64,000 bases of DNA. It comes from Thermotoga sp. SG1 (GTDB lineage Bacteria > Thermotogota > Thermotogae > Thermotogales > Thermotogaceae). Numbering within the stretch: position 1 is the stretch's first letter; every line of letters starts with the position of its first letter. A program made the position numbers and the translations under genes. Location: assembly GCF_002865985.1 (NCBI RefSeq), contig NZ_LNDD01000003.1, positions 62,001-126,000 on the forward strand, given 5' to 3'. Below are positions 39,834 through 49,346 of the stretch, one piece after another. The notes beneath the pieces were generated by a model. The model ran no database searches, was not told where the DNA came from, and worked only from the letters and a program-made list of their open reading frames with translations.

Positions 39834-40106
39834 TTGGCAGAAAAGTTCAACCTTCAGGACAGATTTCTGAACCACCTCAGGGTCAACAAAATCGAGGTGA
39901 AGGTGTACCTGGTGAACGGTTTCCAAACGAAAGGATTCATCAGATCTTTCGACAGCTACACAGTTCTTCTGGAAAGCGGAAATCAACAGAGTCTCATCTA
40001 CAAACACGCTATCAGCACCATCATACCCTCTTCGTACGTTATGTTGATGCCCAGAAAGCAAGAACCAGAAAAGGAGGATGAAACTCCTGAAGACCAGGGA
40101 TCTTGA
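39834..40106 (+). CDS. hfq: RNA chaperone Hfq
   Basis: 90 residues. Sm1 region LQDRFLNHLRVNKIEVKVYLVNGFQTKGFIRSFDSYTVLL and Sm2 motif IYKHAISTI are present, plus a short acidic C-terminal tail. It forms hexamers that bind small RNAs and A-rich tails. TTG 39834 lies six bases after GGGGGAG; an upstream in-frame extension to 39804 is not needed. Overlaps hflX by 29 nt. Confidence 0.96.
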   Translation: MAEKFNLQDRFLNHLRVNKIEVKVYLVNGFQTKGFIRSFDSYTVLLESGNQQSLIYKHAISTIIPSSYVMLMPRKQEPEKEDETPEDQGS

Positions 40107-41340
40107 GGGGAAAAAAGCGATCGTTGTTGCCGTTGGAAAGGATGAAGAAAAGATAAAAGAGTCCCTCGAAGAAATGAAGGGACTGTGTAAGACTTTGGGA
40201 GTTGATGTCGTTGAATGGCTTTGGCAAAAGAGAGCAAAACCCGATCCTGCTACCTACCTGGGAAAAGGGAAACTCCAGAAGCTCAAAGAAATAGTGGAAT
40301 TCTGTGAAGCCGATCTTGTTGTGGTAGACGATGAGATTACACCAGTTCAATCGAAAAACATGAGAGAGTACCTGGAAGTGGAAGTACTGGATAGGACTCA
40401 GGTGATCCTCGAGATCTTTGCACGCCATGCAACCAGTGAAGAAGGAAAGCTTCAGGTGGAAATGGCGAGTCTCCTCTACGAGTTGCCGAGGTTGGTTGGG
40501 AAAGGTGAGGAACTCTCAAGACTCGGTGGTGGAATTGGAACGAGGGGCCCCGGTGAACCTCTGCTTGAGGTTTTGCGGAGGCACATCAAAAACCGCATCA
40601 CACAACTCAGAAAAAGACTGAAGGAGATAGAAAAAGAAAGGGAAGTTCAAAGAAAGCAGAGATTGGAAAAGAAGATCCCTCATGTGTCCATTGTGGGTTA
40701 CACCAACGCGGGAAAATCCACTCTCCTCAAAGCACTCACAGAGAGCGATGTTTACGTTGCAGACAAACTCTTTGCCACGCTTGAACCAGTGACAAGACGT
40801 TTGAAACTGAGAAGTGGAAGAGTCATCCTTGTGAGTGACACCGTTGGATTCATAAGGAAACTTCCCCACACGATCGTGAGTGCGTTCAAAGCGACTCTGG
40901 AAGAGGTGAAGTATTCGGATGTTTTGATACACCTTGTAGATGCTTCGGATCCGTATGTTGAAGAGAAGATGAAAGCCTCAGAGAAGGTACTGGAAGAGAT
41001 CGGAGCAGACAGAATCCCAAGGATCCTTGTCTTCAACAAGATCGATCTCTGTACTGAAAACAGAATCGAGACGCTGAAATGGAAATACCCTGAGGCCCTT
41101 TTCATTTCGGCAGAAAAGAGAATAGGACTCGATCGCCTTCTGGAAAAACTGGAGGAAGTCCTCAGTCAAAGGGATGTTCAAGAAACCATAAAGATCCCCA
41201 TAGAAAAGATAAGGCTGGTTTACACAATGAAAGACAGACTGGAGATACTGAACGAGGAGTATCGAGACGGTTACGTTTTTGTCACGGTGAAGGCCGATAA
41301 AGATACCGTAGAGCTACTGAAGGGGAAGGTGACATCTTGA
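40078..41340 (+). CDS. hflX: GTPase HflX
   Basis: 420 residues. N-terminal HflX domain with [20 protein letters not shown], then [11 protein letters not shown], and a GTPase domain with G1 [10 protein letters not shown]3 DTVGFI and G4 NKID. It binds ribosomes and rescues stalled ones after heat stress in other bacteria. ATG 40078 directly touches AAGGAGG, unusually close; a start further in cannot be excluded. Confidence 0.95.
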   Translation: MKLLKTRDLEGKKAIVVAVGKDEEKIKESLEEMKGLCKTLGVDVVEWLWQKRAKPDPATYLGKGKLQKLKEIVEFCEADLVVVDDEITPVQSKNMREYLEVEVLDRTQVILEIFARHATSEEGKLQVEMASLLYELPRLVGKGEELSRLGGGIGTRGPGEPLLEVLRRHIKNRITQLRKRLKEIEKEREVQRKQRLEKKIPHVSIVGYTNAGKSTLLKALTESDVYVADKLFATLEPVTRRLKLRSGRVILVSDTVGFIRKLPHTIVSAFKATLEEVKYSDVLIHLVDASDPYVEEKMKASEKVLEEIGADRIPRILVFNKIDLCTENRIETLKWKYPEALFISAEKRIGLDRLLEKLEEVLSQRDVQETIKIPIEKIRLVYTMKDRLEILNEEYRDGYVFVTVKADKDTVELLKGKVTS

Positions 41341-42278
41341 GGGTGGTCTTTGTCGGGACTCCCGGGTTTGCAGCGGAGATTCTGCAGCACATGGTGGAAA
41401 ACGGTGTTGATGTTGTCGGTGTTGTGACACAACCGGACAAACCGAAAGGACGTGGTAGAAAAACGCTCCCCACTCCGGTCAAGGTCGTTGCAGAGGAAAA
41501 GAGCCTTCCCTGTATTCAACCAGAATCGATAAACAGAAAAGAGGCTCTGGAGTTCTTGCACTCAGTGAACCCGGATGTTCTGATAGTTGCTTCCTACGGT
41601 AAGATACTGGGTGAAAAGGTGCTTTCACTTCCAAAATACGGCTGTTACAACATCCATCCTTCTCTTCTTCCAAAGTACAGAGGTGCTTCTCCGATACAGA
41701 GATCCCTTGAAAACGGGGAAAGAAAAACGGGAGTTACCATCTACAGAATGGTGAAAGAGCTCGACGCGGGTCCCATTGCTCTTCAGAGAGAGGTGGACGT
41801 AGATCCCTTCGAAACGTTCGATCATCTGGAAAAAAAGTTGATAGAACTTTCGAAGGAAATGGTGATCGATTTTCTTGAGAGATTGGAGAAAGGTGAAATA
41901 CATCTGAGAGAACAGGATCATACACAGGCAACCTACGCTCCTCTCATAAAGAAAGAAGATCTGTTCGTTGATTTTTCGAAGGACGCAGAGACGGTGAAGA
42001 ACAAGATCAGGGCATACGACTCAAGGCCCGGTGCAAGGGCTTTTTTGAATGGAAAAGAGGTAAAGTTGTTTGGAGTAACAACTGTAGATAGTTCGAATGA
42101 TGAACCAGGTTTGATACACTATATAGATAGAGAAGGTGCCTGGATAGGAACCGGCAGGGGAAAAGTGAAGGTGAAGTACCTGCAGCTTCCCGGGAAAAAG
42201 AAGCTCACCTTCTGGGAACTCAAGAACGGAAGGTTGATAGAGGAAGGTATGAGGCTGGAAAGGAGGTATGAGAGTTGA
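41337..42278 (+). CDS. fmt: Methionyl-tRNA formyltransferase
   Basis: 313 residues. [13 protein letters not shown] at the start, [12 protein letters not shown], catalytic-region [17 protein letters not shown], and a C-terminal OB-like domain. It formylates initiator Met-tRNA using 10-formyl-THF. TTG 41337 overlaps the hflX stop and has AAGGTGA upstream. Confidence 0.96.
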   Translation: MRVVFVGTPGFAAEILQHMVENGVDVVGVVTQPDKPKGRGRKTLPTPVKVVAEEKSLPCIQPESINRKEALEFLHSVNPDVLIVASYGKILGEKVLSLPKYGCYNIHPSLLPKYRGASPIQRSLENGERKTGVTIYRMVKELDAGPIALQREVDVDPFETFDHLEKKLIELSKEMVIDFLERLEKGEIHLREQDHTQATYAPLIKKEDLFVDFSKDAETVKNKIRAYDSRPGARAFLNGKEVKLFGVTTVDSSNDEPGLIHYIDREGAWIGTGRGKVKVKYLQLPGKKKLTFWELKNGRLIEEGMRLERRYES

Positions 42279-42487
42279 GAAGGTTGAACTACTTCATGCT
42301 GAAAGGAGCAAAAACCGAGGAAGACTACAAAAAGGTAAAAAGCGCCATTGAGAAACTTGATGGTGTGTTCAAAGTGGATTACGAGATGGCGGCTGAAGTT
42401 GTTGGTGTGGAATACGATGATAGAATAATCTCTAAAGAGCAGATAAAAACGGTGGTTGACAGTTTGGGTTACACACTCATCGTATGA
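42275..42487 (+). CDS. Small HMA-like (ferredoxin-fold) protein without CxxC
   Basis: 70 residues. The pattern of strands and helices ([52 protein letters not shown]) resembles heavy-metal-associated domains, but there is no cysteine at all, so no classical metal site. TTG 42275 overlaps the fmt stop. Function unknown. Confidence 0.65.
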   Translation: MRRLNYFMLKGAKTEEDYKKVKSAIEKLDGVFKVDYEMAAEVVGVEYDDRIISKEQIKTVVDSLGYTLIV

Positions 42488-42503
42488 AAAGGAGTTGTTC
42501 AAG

Positions 42504-43673
42504 GTGAAAACACTGGAAGTGTTGAGCCTGAAGAAGTACTTTCCGATCAGAAAGGGCTTTTTGGTGAAAAAGATCGTTGACTACGTGAAGGCAGTTGACG
42601 ATGTTTCTTTTGCTGTGGAAAAAGGAAAGACCTTTGCCCTTGTTGGTGAGTCTGGCTGTGGAAAGACGACCACAGCGAAAACTGTGCTCCGTCTCACAAA
42701 TCCCACTGCTGGTCGGGTCATCGTTGATGGCGATGATACCACTTACTACTTCATGAAAACAAAAGAGGCGATTTCTTATCTGAAAGCGACCTATGTGGAC
42801 ATATTCCGTAAGATGAAGACCTCTTTCTCACCCGATGAGATAATAAACACCCTGGATGGTGTCGACAAAAAGTACGCAGAGATCTTCTTCAAAAAAGTCG
42901 GAGAAAGCGAGGACAGATTCTATCGAGCTCTGCTTGAAAATACAGAAGAGAAGAGAATGAAGTTCAGAAGGAAAATACAGATCGTCTTTCAGGATCCGAT
43001 GAGCTCTCTGAATCCCAGAATGACCGTTGGAGACATATTGACGGAACCAATTCTCTTCCACGGACTTGCCAAAAACCGTGAAGAGGCAATCGACATGGCA
43101 AGAGAGCTTCTTAGAAACGTCGGACTCAAGGATTACCACCTGGAGAGGTATCCTCATCAGTTCAGTGGAGGGCAGAGACAGAGGATCGCCATCGCGAGGG
43201 CCATCTCCATAAATCCGGAAATAGTGATCCTCGACGAACCAACGGCTTCTCTTGACGTTTCCGTTCAGGCACAGGTTATAAACCTATTTCTCAAACTCCA
43301 GGAAGAAAATGGCTTTACCTATCTTTTCATCTCGCACGACCTTGGGCTCGTGAGATTCATAAGTCACGAAGTGGGCATCATGTACCTCGGAAGGATCGTG
43401 GAGATGGGTGACACGGACGAAATCTTCGACAATCCATTGCATCCCTATACCCAGGCCCTGCTGTCTGCCGTTCCGGTGCCGGATCCAAAGATTGAGCGAT
43501 CAAGAAAGCGAATCATACTCAAAGGAGGAGTTCCAAGTCCTATCAACAGACCCACAGGGTGTTTTTTCCATCCCAGGTGTCCCTACAAGATGCCCGTGTG
43601 TGAAAAAGAGTATCCTCTTATGAAAGAGGTTTCTCCAAACCACTGGGTGGCATGTCATCTACACTCATCATAG
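42504..43673 (+). CDS. Oligopeptide/oligosaccharide-type ABC transporter ATP-binding protein (OppF-like, with insertion)
   Basis: 389 residues, the same class and insertion as the OppF-like gene on the minus strand: Walker [10 protein letters not shown], insert from DGDDTTYYFM to SEDRF, Q-loop QIVFQDPMSSLNPR, signature FSGGQRQR, Cys cluster CFFHPRCPYKMPVC. The frame extends to 42456; GTG 42504 after AAGGAG is the plausible start. Sole ATPase of this transporter operon. Confidence 0.92.
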   Translation: MKTLEVLSLKKYFPIRKGFLVKKIVDYVKAVDDVSFAVEKGKTFALVGESGCGKTTTAKTVLRLTNPTAGRVIVDGDDTTYYFMKTKEAISYLKATYVDIFRKMKTSFSPDEIINTLDGVDKKYAEIFFKKVGESEDRFYRALLENTEEKRMKFRRKIQIVFQDPMSSLNPRMTVGDILTEPILFHGLAKNREEAIDMARELLRNVGLKDYHLERYPHQFSGGQRQRIAIARAISINPEIVILDEPTASLDVSVQAQVINLFLKLQEENGFTYLFISHDLGLVRFISHEVGIMYLGRIVEMGDTDEIFDNPLHPYTQALLSAVPVPDPKIERSRKRIILKGGVPSPINRPTGCFFHPRCPYKMPVCEKEYPLMKEVSPNHWVACHLHSS

Positions 43674-43688
43674 AGGAGGTGTATGTTC

Positions 43689-45428
43689 ATGCGTAAGTTC
43701 TTTGGTGTTTTCGTGTTGATCCTTGCTATTACAATGTTTGCAGAACTTTCGCCGTTTGCTCAGTTTGAAACCTACATCGGAGCGGACGCCACAGGACAGT
43801 ACGGGGGAGTACTCGTAGTTCCAACGCTTTCTGGCCCCAGAACGTGTAACGATGTGGTAGCACAGGAGACAAGCTCCAGAGACGTCATTGTAAGGTTCAT
43901 GGCTTCCATGATAGAGCTCGACAACTACGCGAGGATACATCCTGCCCTTGCAGAAAGCTGGGAGCTCAAGCAGAATGAAGATGGCAGCATGGAGATCATC
44001 TGGCATCTGAGGAAAGGTGTCAAATGGAGTGACGGAACACCGTTCACAGCAGACGATGTGGTCTTCACGATCAACGACGTGTACTTCAACCCCGACATAC
44101 CAAACGATATGCAGGACCTTTTTGCTGACAACTGGCCCGTGGCCGAAAAGATCGATGACTACACTGTAAAGACGACACTGAAAGAAACCTACAGACTCGC
44201 TGTGAGGTACATCGGAGGTATTCCCATCTTCCCGAAACACCTTGCAGAACCTTACGTGAAAGAAGGAAAGTTCAAGGAGTTCTGGACGGTTGATGCCATA
44301 AACAAGGGAGAGATCGTTGGACTCGGGCCGTTCATTCCCGTTGAGTACGTTCCCGATCAATACGTGAGATTCGAAAGGAACCCGTACTACTGGAAGTATG
44401 ACAAAGACGGAAAACAGCTTCCGTACCTTGATGGTATCATCTTCAAGATCATTCCAACTCAGGATGCCCAGAGGCTCGCGTTCGAAAACGGAGAAGTCGA
44501 TGTGTACGGACCTCGTGGAACGGAGTACGCTGAACTCAAGGCTATGGCTCAAGAAAAGGGATGGGTCGTCGGGGTTGGAGGTCCCAACTTCGGTACCACT
44601 TTCATCACCTTCAACTGGAACGCTCCAGATCCCGTGAAGAGGAAGTGGTTCAGAAACGACTTCTTCAGAAGAGCCGTTGCTTACGCCATCGACAAACAAT
44701 CCATGATCGACACACTCTACAACGGTCTTGCGGTGGAACAGTGGGGTCCTATCAGCCAGGCTGCAACTGTCTACTACGACGAATCCGTTCTCAGAAAATA
44801 CCCGTACAACCTCGATCTTGCAAGAACGATGCTCAAACTCGGTGGATTCAAGTGGGATGAAAACGGCCAGCTCCTCGACAGTGAAGGGAATCCTGTGAAG
44901 TTCATCATCATGACCAACGCTGGAAACCAAGTCCGAGAAGGAATGGGTAATATCATAACAGAGTCGCTCAAAAAACTCGGAATGGATGTGACATTCGCTC
45001 CTATAGACTTCAACACTCTTGTTCAGAAACTCGTTGTGAACGGCGATTGGGAAGCAGTCATAATAGGTCTCACAGGATCCGACGAACCACAGGGTGGAGC
45101 AAACGTGTGGAGAATAAAAGGATCACTTCACTTCTGGAACTATCACCCCGAAGTCAAAGAGTTCGTCGATCCGAACGACTACTACTCGCCCGACTGGGAA
45201 AAAGAAATCGACAGAATCTTTGAGGAAAATGTGAAGATCCTTGATCAGCAAAAAGTGGTGGACATGTTCAGAGAGTTCCAGAGGCTGGTCTCTGAACACC
45301 TGCCTCTCATCTACACTACCCAGCAGCTTTATCTGTACGCGTACAGTAAAAAGCTCCACAACCTTGAACCCACCGCATTCGGTGGAATGTGGGGTTGGAA
45401 TCAGGATTGTGTCTGGAAGGAACAGTAA
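43689..45428 (+). CDS. ABC transporter substrate-binding protein, family 5 (oligopeptide type)
   Basis: About 579 residues. Signal peptide MRKFFGVFVLILAITMFA. Family-5 solute-binding motifs: LAESWELKQNEDGSMEIIWHLRKGVKWSDGTPFTADDVVFT and FRRAVAYAIDKQSM. In Thermotogales such proteins bind either peptides or oligosaccharides, so the ligand is open. ATG 43689 (spaced from AGGAGGTG) preferred over ATG 43683. Confidence 0.93.
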   Translation: MRKFFGVFVLILAITMFAELSPFAQFETYIGADATGQYGGVLVVPTLSGPRTCNDVVAQETSSRDVIVRFMASMIELDNYARIHPALAESWELKQNEDGSMEIIWHLRKGVKWSDGTPFTADDVVFTINDVYFNPDIPNDMQDLFADNWPVAEKIDDYTVKTTLKETYRLAVRYIGGIPIFPKHLAEPYVKEGKFKEFWTVDAINKGEIVGLGPFIPVEYVPDQYVRFERNPYYWKYDKDGKQLPYLDGIIFKIIPTQDAQRLAFENGEVDVYGPRGTEYAELKAMAQEKGWVVGVGGPNFGTTFITFNWNAPDPVKRKWFRNDFFRRAVAYAIDKQSMIDTLYNGLAVEQWGPISQAATVYYDESVLRKYPYNLDLARTMLKLGGFKWDENGQLLDSEGNPVKFIIMTNAGNQVREGMGNIITESLKKLGMDVTFAPIDFNTLVQKLVVNGDWEAVIIGLTGSDEPQGGANVWRIKGSLHFWNYHPEVKEFVDPNDYYSPDWEKEIDRIFEENVKILDQQKVVDMFREFQRLVSEHLPLIYTTQQLYLYAYSKKLHNLEPTAFGGMWGWNQDCVWKEQ

Positions 45429-45436
45429 AGTGTTTC

Positions 45437-45460
45437 GGAGGGGGAAATCCCCCTCCCTTT
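45437..45460 (+). terminator. Hairpin after the binding-protein gene
   Basis: Eight-bp stem GGAGGGGG / CCCCCTCC (45437-45444, 45449-45456) with loop AAAT, followed only by CTTT. Weak as a terminator. A stable stem here could protect the upstream mRNA and raise binding-protein output relative to the permeases. Confidence 0.55.
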
Positions 45461-45489
45461 CCAAACTTCTGATGAAGAGGTGATCCTGT

Positions 45490-46455
45490 TTGCTCAAGTA
45501 CATCGCCCGCAGACTGATCATCATGGTACCAGAGCTTTTGATCATTTCTTTTCTTGTTTTTATCATCATGCAGGCGGCACCGGGAAATTTCCTGGATATG
45601 TACCGTCTGGATCCCTCTGTATCACAACAGTTTCTTGAAAAGATGGAAAAAGAACTTGGTCTGGATAAACCCTGGATCGTCCAGTACGGAATATGGTTGA
45701 AGAACGTCTTAAAGGGTGACTTCGGGTATTCTTTCTACTACAGAAGGCCTGTTTCCACTCTGATATGGGAGAGAGTATTTGCCACGGTGATACTATCTGT
45801 TTCTTCACTCGCTTTTGAGTGGTTACTCGGTATAGTTGTTGGTATTTTCTCTGCTCTGAAGAAGTACACCATCTGGGACAAGATTCTCACGGTTGTTGCC
45901 TTCAGTGGTATCGCGCTTCCAGGTTTTTTCTTAGCCATACTCCTTCTATTCGTGGCTGCAAAAACTGGATGGTTTCCTATCGCCGGTATGGTCTCTGTGA
46001 ACTACAATGAGATGACAACGTGGGAAAGGTTCAAAGATATCGCATCGCATCTGGTATTACCCACAATTGCTCTTGGTTTTGGCGGTTTCGCCTCTCTGAT
46101 GAGGTACATGAGAGGAAGTCTTCTTGATGTTCTGAACGAGGATTACGTGGAATTTGCCCGTGCGAAAGGAATGCCCGAACGTGTGGTCATATACAAGCAT
46201 GCCTTGAGGAATGCCATCAACCCTATGATCACCTTCCTTGGATTCAGTATTTCTAACGTCCTCGGTGGTGCGGTCATCATAGAGAACATCTTTGCGTGGC
46301 CCGGCATGGGAAGACTCATCTATCAGGCTCTTCTTCAACAGGATATCTACATAGTCATGGCGTCTGCTGTGATCAGTGCCATCATGCTGGTGGTGGGGAA
46401 CCTCATCGCTGACATACTTCTTGCTGCGGTGGACCCAAGAGTGAGATTCGAGTGA
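45490..46455 (+). CDS. ABC transporter permease (OppB-like)
   Basis: 321 residues. N-terminal IARRLIIMVPELLIISFLVFIIMQAAPG, EAA loop FARAKGMPERVVIYKHALRNAINPM, ending LLAAVDPRVRFE. TTG 45490 follows GAGGTGAT. Pairs with the next permease. Confidence 0.94.
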   Translation: MLKYIARRLIIMVPELLIISFLVFIIMQAAPGNFLDMYRLDPSVSQQFLEKMEKELGLDKPWIVQYGIWLKNVLKGDFGYSFYYRRPVSTLIWERVFATVILSVSSLAFEWLLGIVVGIFSALKKYTIWDKILTVVAFSGIALPGFFLAILLLFVAAKTGWFPIAGMVSVNYNEMTTWERFKDIASHLVLPTIALGFGGFASLMRYMRGSLLDVLNEDYVEFARAKGMPERVVIYKHALRNAINPMITFLGFSISNVLGGAVIIENIFAWPGMGRLIYQALLQQDIYIVMASAVISAIMLVVGNLIADILLAAVDPRVRFE

Positions 46456-46468
46456 AGGAGGAGTTGTC

Positions 46469-48022
46469 ATGGCTGAGGAGAAAGCGATTCCCATTGAAAA
46501 CGGTGAAATAGAGTTCAAAGAAAAGGTTCTCTCCAGAAGAGAGCTCATTTGGAGAGCCTTCAAAAGAAACAAGCTCGGTATGTTTGGGCTTTATGTTCTC
46601 ATAATTCTCTACCTCATGGCTCTTTTTGCCGATTTTCTATCACCTTATCATCCCTACGAACAGTCGCTGAAGCACTCTTTTGCTCCGCCGACCAGATTGC
46701 ACAGGGAGTACAAAGGAAAACGTGTTGGAGCGTACGTTCTTCCAACCGTGAGTTACGTTGATAAAGCCACTTTTGAAAGAAAATTCTACGAGATGCTCTT
46801 TCCAAGAAGACTTGTTCTGGATGTCTTTGGATCTCAGGTCAATTACGAGATAGGAAAAGAAGGCGTAACCGGCTTTTCCTTCATGGTGGATGAAGAATAC
46901 TATCTTGTTTTGAAAGACGGCACCAGAAAGTTCGCCGGTTCCACCACCAGGGTGGTGGATTACTTCCTGTTCGGATACGACACCGATGTCCTGACAAAGG
47001 GTGAGGCGGAGATAGAAACTACTTCACCTGTTGCAAAAGACACGTACTTTGGAAAGTATGGTTTCAGGTTGGGACTCGATTCTCCCGATGATATCGAAAA
47101 GGTGATATTGAAGGAGAAACTCAACATGGTTCTGGTGAAAAAAGGTGAAGATATCGAGATGATCACAGGAAAGGTGCTCGATTACGATTACAAGACGTAT
47201 CCAGTGAAATGGTTTATCAAGTCGTGGGGTGGTGATGAAAAACACAAGCTCGGTTATCTTTTCTGGCTCATACCGTTCAGGTATCACCTTTTCGGTGTGG
47301 ATAATTACGACAACAACGAATACGTGAGATTCTACATAATGGGTGCGGATCAGTACGGTAGAGACATCTGGAGCAGACTCGTGTTTGCCTCCAGGATCTC
47401 TCTCTCCATTGGTTTCATAGGAATGTTCATCACTTTTGCGCTTTCTCTGATCTTTGGTGGAATCTCCGGATACTACGGTGGGCTTGTGGATGAACTCATG
47501 ATGAGGTTTTCTGAGATCATCATGTCACTTCCGGGATTCTACCTTCTAATCCTTTTGAGATCGTTGCTTCCTCTGGATATTCCATCCACACAGGTGTACA
47601 TTCTGCTCGTCTTCATACTCTCTTTCATTGGATGGGCGGGCAGAGCCAGGGTGATAAGGGGAATGGTACTTTCCATAAAGCAACGAGAGTTCGTGGAAGC
47701 AGCAAAGGCACTCGGTTTTCCAGACACGAGGATCCTCTTTCGCCATGTTCTTCCAAACACAACGAGCTATCTGATAGTCGCCGCCACTCTTGCAATACCA
47801 GGATACATCCTGGGAGAAGCGAGTCTCAGTTTTCTGGGACTCGGTATAAGGGAACCCGATGCGAGCTGGGGATTGATGCTTGCTCAGGCACAGAACGTAG
47901 CCTACATGACAAAGTACCCATGGCTTCTCATACCTGGTTTGTTCATCTTCATCACGGTGCTTTCGTTCAACTTCGTTGGAGACGCTTTGAGAGACGCTCT
48001 GGATCCGAGGTCTCTCGGATAG
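46469..48022 (+). CDS. ABC transporter permease (OppC-like) with large extracytoplasmic insertion
   Basis: 517 residues against about 300 for a normal OppC. After the first membrane helix (MFGLYVLIILYLMALFADFL) there is an extra domain of roughly 200 residues (about 65-280) before the permease core (GADQYGRDIWSRLVFASRISLSIG, EAA loop EAAKALGFPDTRILFRHVLPN). ATG 46469 has AGGAGG upstream. Confidence 0.93.
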   Translation: MAEEKAIPIENGEIEFKEKVLSRRELIWRAFKRNKLGMFGLYVLIILYLMALFADFLSPYHPYEQSLKHSFAPPTRLHREYKGKRVGAYVLPTVSYVDKATFERKFYEMLFPRRLVLDVFGSQVNYEIGKEGVTGFSFMVDEEYYLVLKDGTRKFAGSTTRVVDYFLFGYDTDVLTKGEAEIETTSPVAKDTYFGKYGFRLGLDSPDDIEKVILKEKLNMVLVKKGEDIEMITGKVLDYDYKTYPVKWFIKSWGGDEKHKLGYLFWLIPFRYHLFGVDNYDNNEYVRFYIMGADQYGRDIWSRLVFASRISLSIGFIGMFITFALSLIFGGISGYYGGLVDELMMRFSEIIMSLPGFYLLILLRSLLPLDIPSTQVYILLVFILSFIGWAGRARVIRGMVLSIKQREFVEAAKALGFPDTRILFRHVLPNTTSYLIVAATLAIPGYILGEASLSFLGLGIREPDASWGLMLAQAQNVAYMTKYPWLLIPGLFIFITVLSFNFVGDALRDALDPRSLG

Positions 48023-48023
48023 G

Positions 48024-48605
48024 ATGCTGAAGTACAGGTTGAGGGGAAAAAGGGTGGAGGAGCTGGTGGAATACGCACAGGCAGGTTTCAAGGAGGCGAT
48101 AGATCTCATCATCGAAAAGTACTATCCCATGGTCGTGAAGATATCCTCTCGGTACTTTGCCAGCTGGGCAGAGCAAGAGGACGTGATACAGAACGGACTT
48201 GTGGGACTCATAAAGGCCATTTTCTACTACGACAGTTCCAAGAGCACCTTCACGTCTTTTGCCTGGAGAAGTGTGGAGTCTGAAATAAAATCCTTTCTCA
48301 CCTACATGAACAGGAAAAAGAACAGGATGCTCTCCGATGCCGTGAAGGTGGAGTCGATGGAAAAAGAAGAAGACGATTCACCTTTTGAGATGCCGGACGC
48401 CAGTCGAGACATCGCCCAGAGAGCTTTTTCTGATATAATTCTAGAGAAGGTTCTGGGGAATTTGAATGAACTGGAAAAGAATATATTCCTCAGATGGCTG
48501 GATGGATACTCGTACAAAGAGATAGCAAAGGAGTTTCGTGTGTCTTCAAAGAAAGTGGACAACACGGTTCAGAAGGTAAAGAGAATGATTTCTGAACTAG
48601 GGTGA
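48024..48605 (+). CDS. RNA polymerase sigma-70 family factor (SigH-like)
   Basis: 193 residues. Region 2 (AIDLIIEKYYPMVVKISSRYFA, EDVIQNGLVGLIKAIFYYD, FTSFAWRSVESEI) and region 4 (LNELEKNIFLRWLDGYSYKEIAKEFRVSSKKVDNTVQKVKRMI) are present; regions 1 and 3 are absent or reduced, as in SigH or ECF-like factors. It begins one base after the permease stop without a strong ribosome site, so its translation is probably coupled to the transporter. No anti-sigma factor is recognised. Confidence 0.88.
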   Translation: MLKYRLRGKRVEELVEYAQAGFKEAIDLIIEKYYPMVVKISSRYFASWAEQEDVIQNGLVGLIKAIFYYDSSKSTFTSFAWRSVESEIKSFLTYMNRKKNRMLSDAVKVESMEKEEDDSPFEMPDASRDIAQRAFSDIILEKVLGNLNELEKNIFLRWLDGYSYKEIAKEFRVSSKKVDNTVQKVKRMISELG

Positions 48606-48609
48606 TACG

Positions 48610-49227
48610 ATGAAGAGAGATTTTCTTGTTTCTTTTTTTGCTTCACTGATCGTGGTGGCCATTCTGCTCTTCTTCGTTCTTTCGGTCTTCAACTTCTTTT
48701 TTCTCAAAAAGCTCGATGCAAGAGTCTTAGAATTGGAAAGAACGCTTCAATCGAAATTGACTAGTTACGAAGACCGATTGAAAACACTCGAGGAGTTGTT
48801 GAAACCGAACTCCATCGTCAGCCGTTACATCACCGCCTACGAGTACTTTGAGAAATCCAGAATAGATTTTGAGAAGATCTTTTCCGAGATAGAAGACGAC
48901 CCAACCACCGGCTATATACGCATCTTCGTTGTGGGAAACGATCCTGTGTGGATCACCATCAAGGATGGGGAAAAGATCATCTTCTCAAGAGACATTAAGC
49001 CAGGACTTTCTCCTTACAGGTTTTTCTATTACAAGGAACCAAAGATCGCTACAGATTACGATATCGTGATCCCCAGAAGCGCAACGTTGATCGTCGGTAT
49101 CCCAAACAGGGTCTTTTTGCTTGTCTTTGGTGTGGGAACTTCTCATCATCCCACAAAAATCGTTCAGGTTACTCAAACGCGCCTTGAGAACATAGCGAGG
49201 GATCTGAACCTCTACATACCGAGGTAA
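48610..49227 (+). CDS. Single-pass membrane protein of unknown function
   Basis: 205 residues. N-terminal membrane helix (FLVSFFASLIVVAILLFFVLSVFNFFF), a coiled coil (about 37-65), and an outer beta-rich domain (GYIRIFVVGNDPVWITIKDGEKIIFSRDI). No family recognised. Only three residues precede the helix, so it is not a classical anti-sigma factor. Last gene of the 16-gene run. Confidence 0.65.
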   Translation: MKRDFLVSFFASLIVVAILLFFVLSVFNFFFLKKLDARVLELERTLQSKLTSYEDRLKTLEELLKPNSIVSRYITAYEYFEKSRIDFEKIFSEIEDDPTTGYIRIFVVGNDPVWITIKDGEKIIFSRDIKPGLSPYRFFYYKEPKIATDYDIVIPRSATLIVGIPNRVFLLVFGVGTSHHPTKIVQVTQTRLENIARDLNLYIPR

Positions 49228-49234
49228 AAACAAA

Positions 49235-49268
49235 GGAGGGACGATCGTCCCTCCCATGCTCCTTTTTT
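49235..49268 (+). terminator. Terminator of the hslV-to-sigma operon
   Basis: Eight-bp stem GGAGGGAC / GTCCCTCC with loop GATC (49235-49254), then a T-run TTTTTT at 49263-49268 after eight bases. Alternative pairing of AAAGGAG with CTCCTTT brings the stem closer to the T-run. Confidence 0.65.
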
Positions 49269-49277
49269 GTCTTAATC

Positions 49278-49306
49278 GGGTCCAGGGGGGATCGGGGGGA
49301 TGAGGG
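49278..49306 (+). other. G-quadruplex-type motif
   Basis: Four G-runs (GGG, GGGGGG, GGGGGG, GGG) separated by TCCA, ATC and ATGA, all within 29 bases of an intergenic region between a terminator and a promoter. This fits the standard four-tract quadruplex rule. Function unknown. Confidence 0.5.
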
Positions 49307-49346
49307 ACACGCAATTCAAAATTTAACTTACTCCTGTAACACCGAA

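Noticed and set aside
43668-44930. 420-codon open frame antisense to the binding-protein gene
   Set aside because: Antisense shadow: no recognisable domains, no ribosome site, and the plus strand carries a clear family-5 binding protein with matching codon bias.
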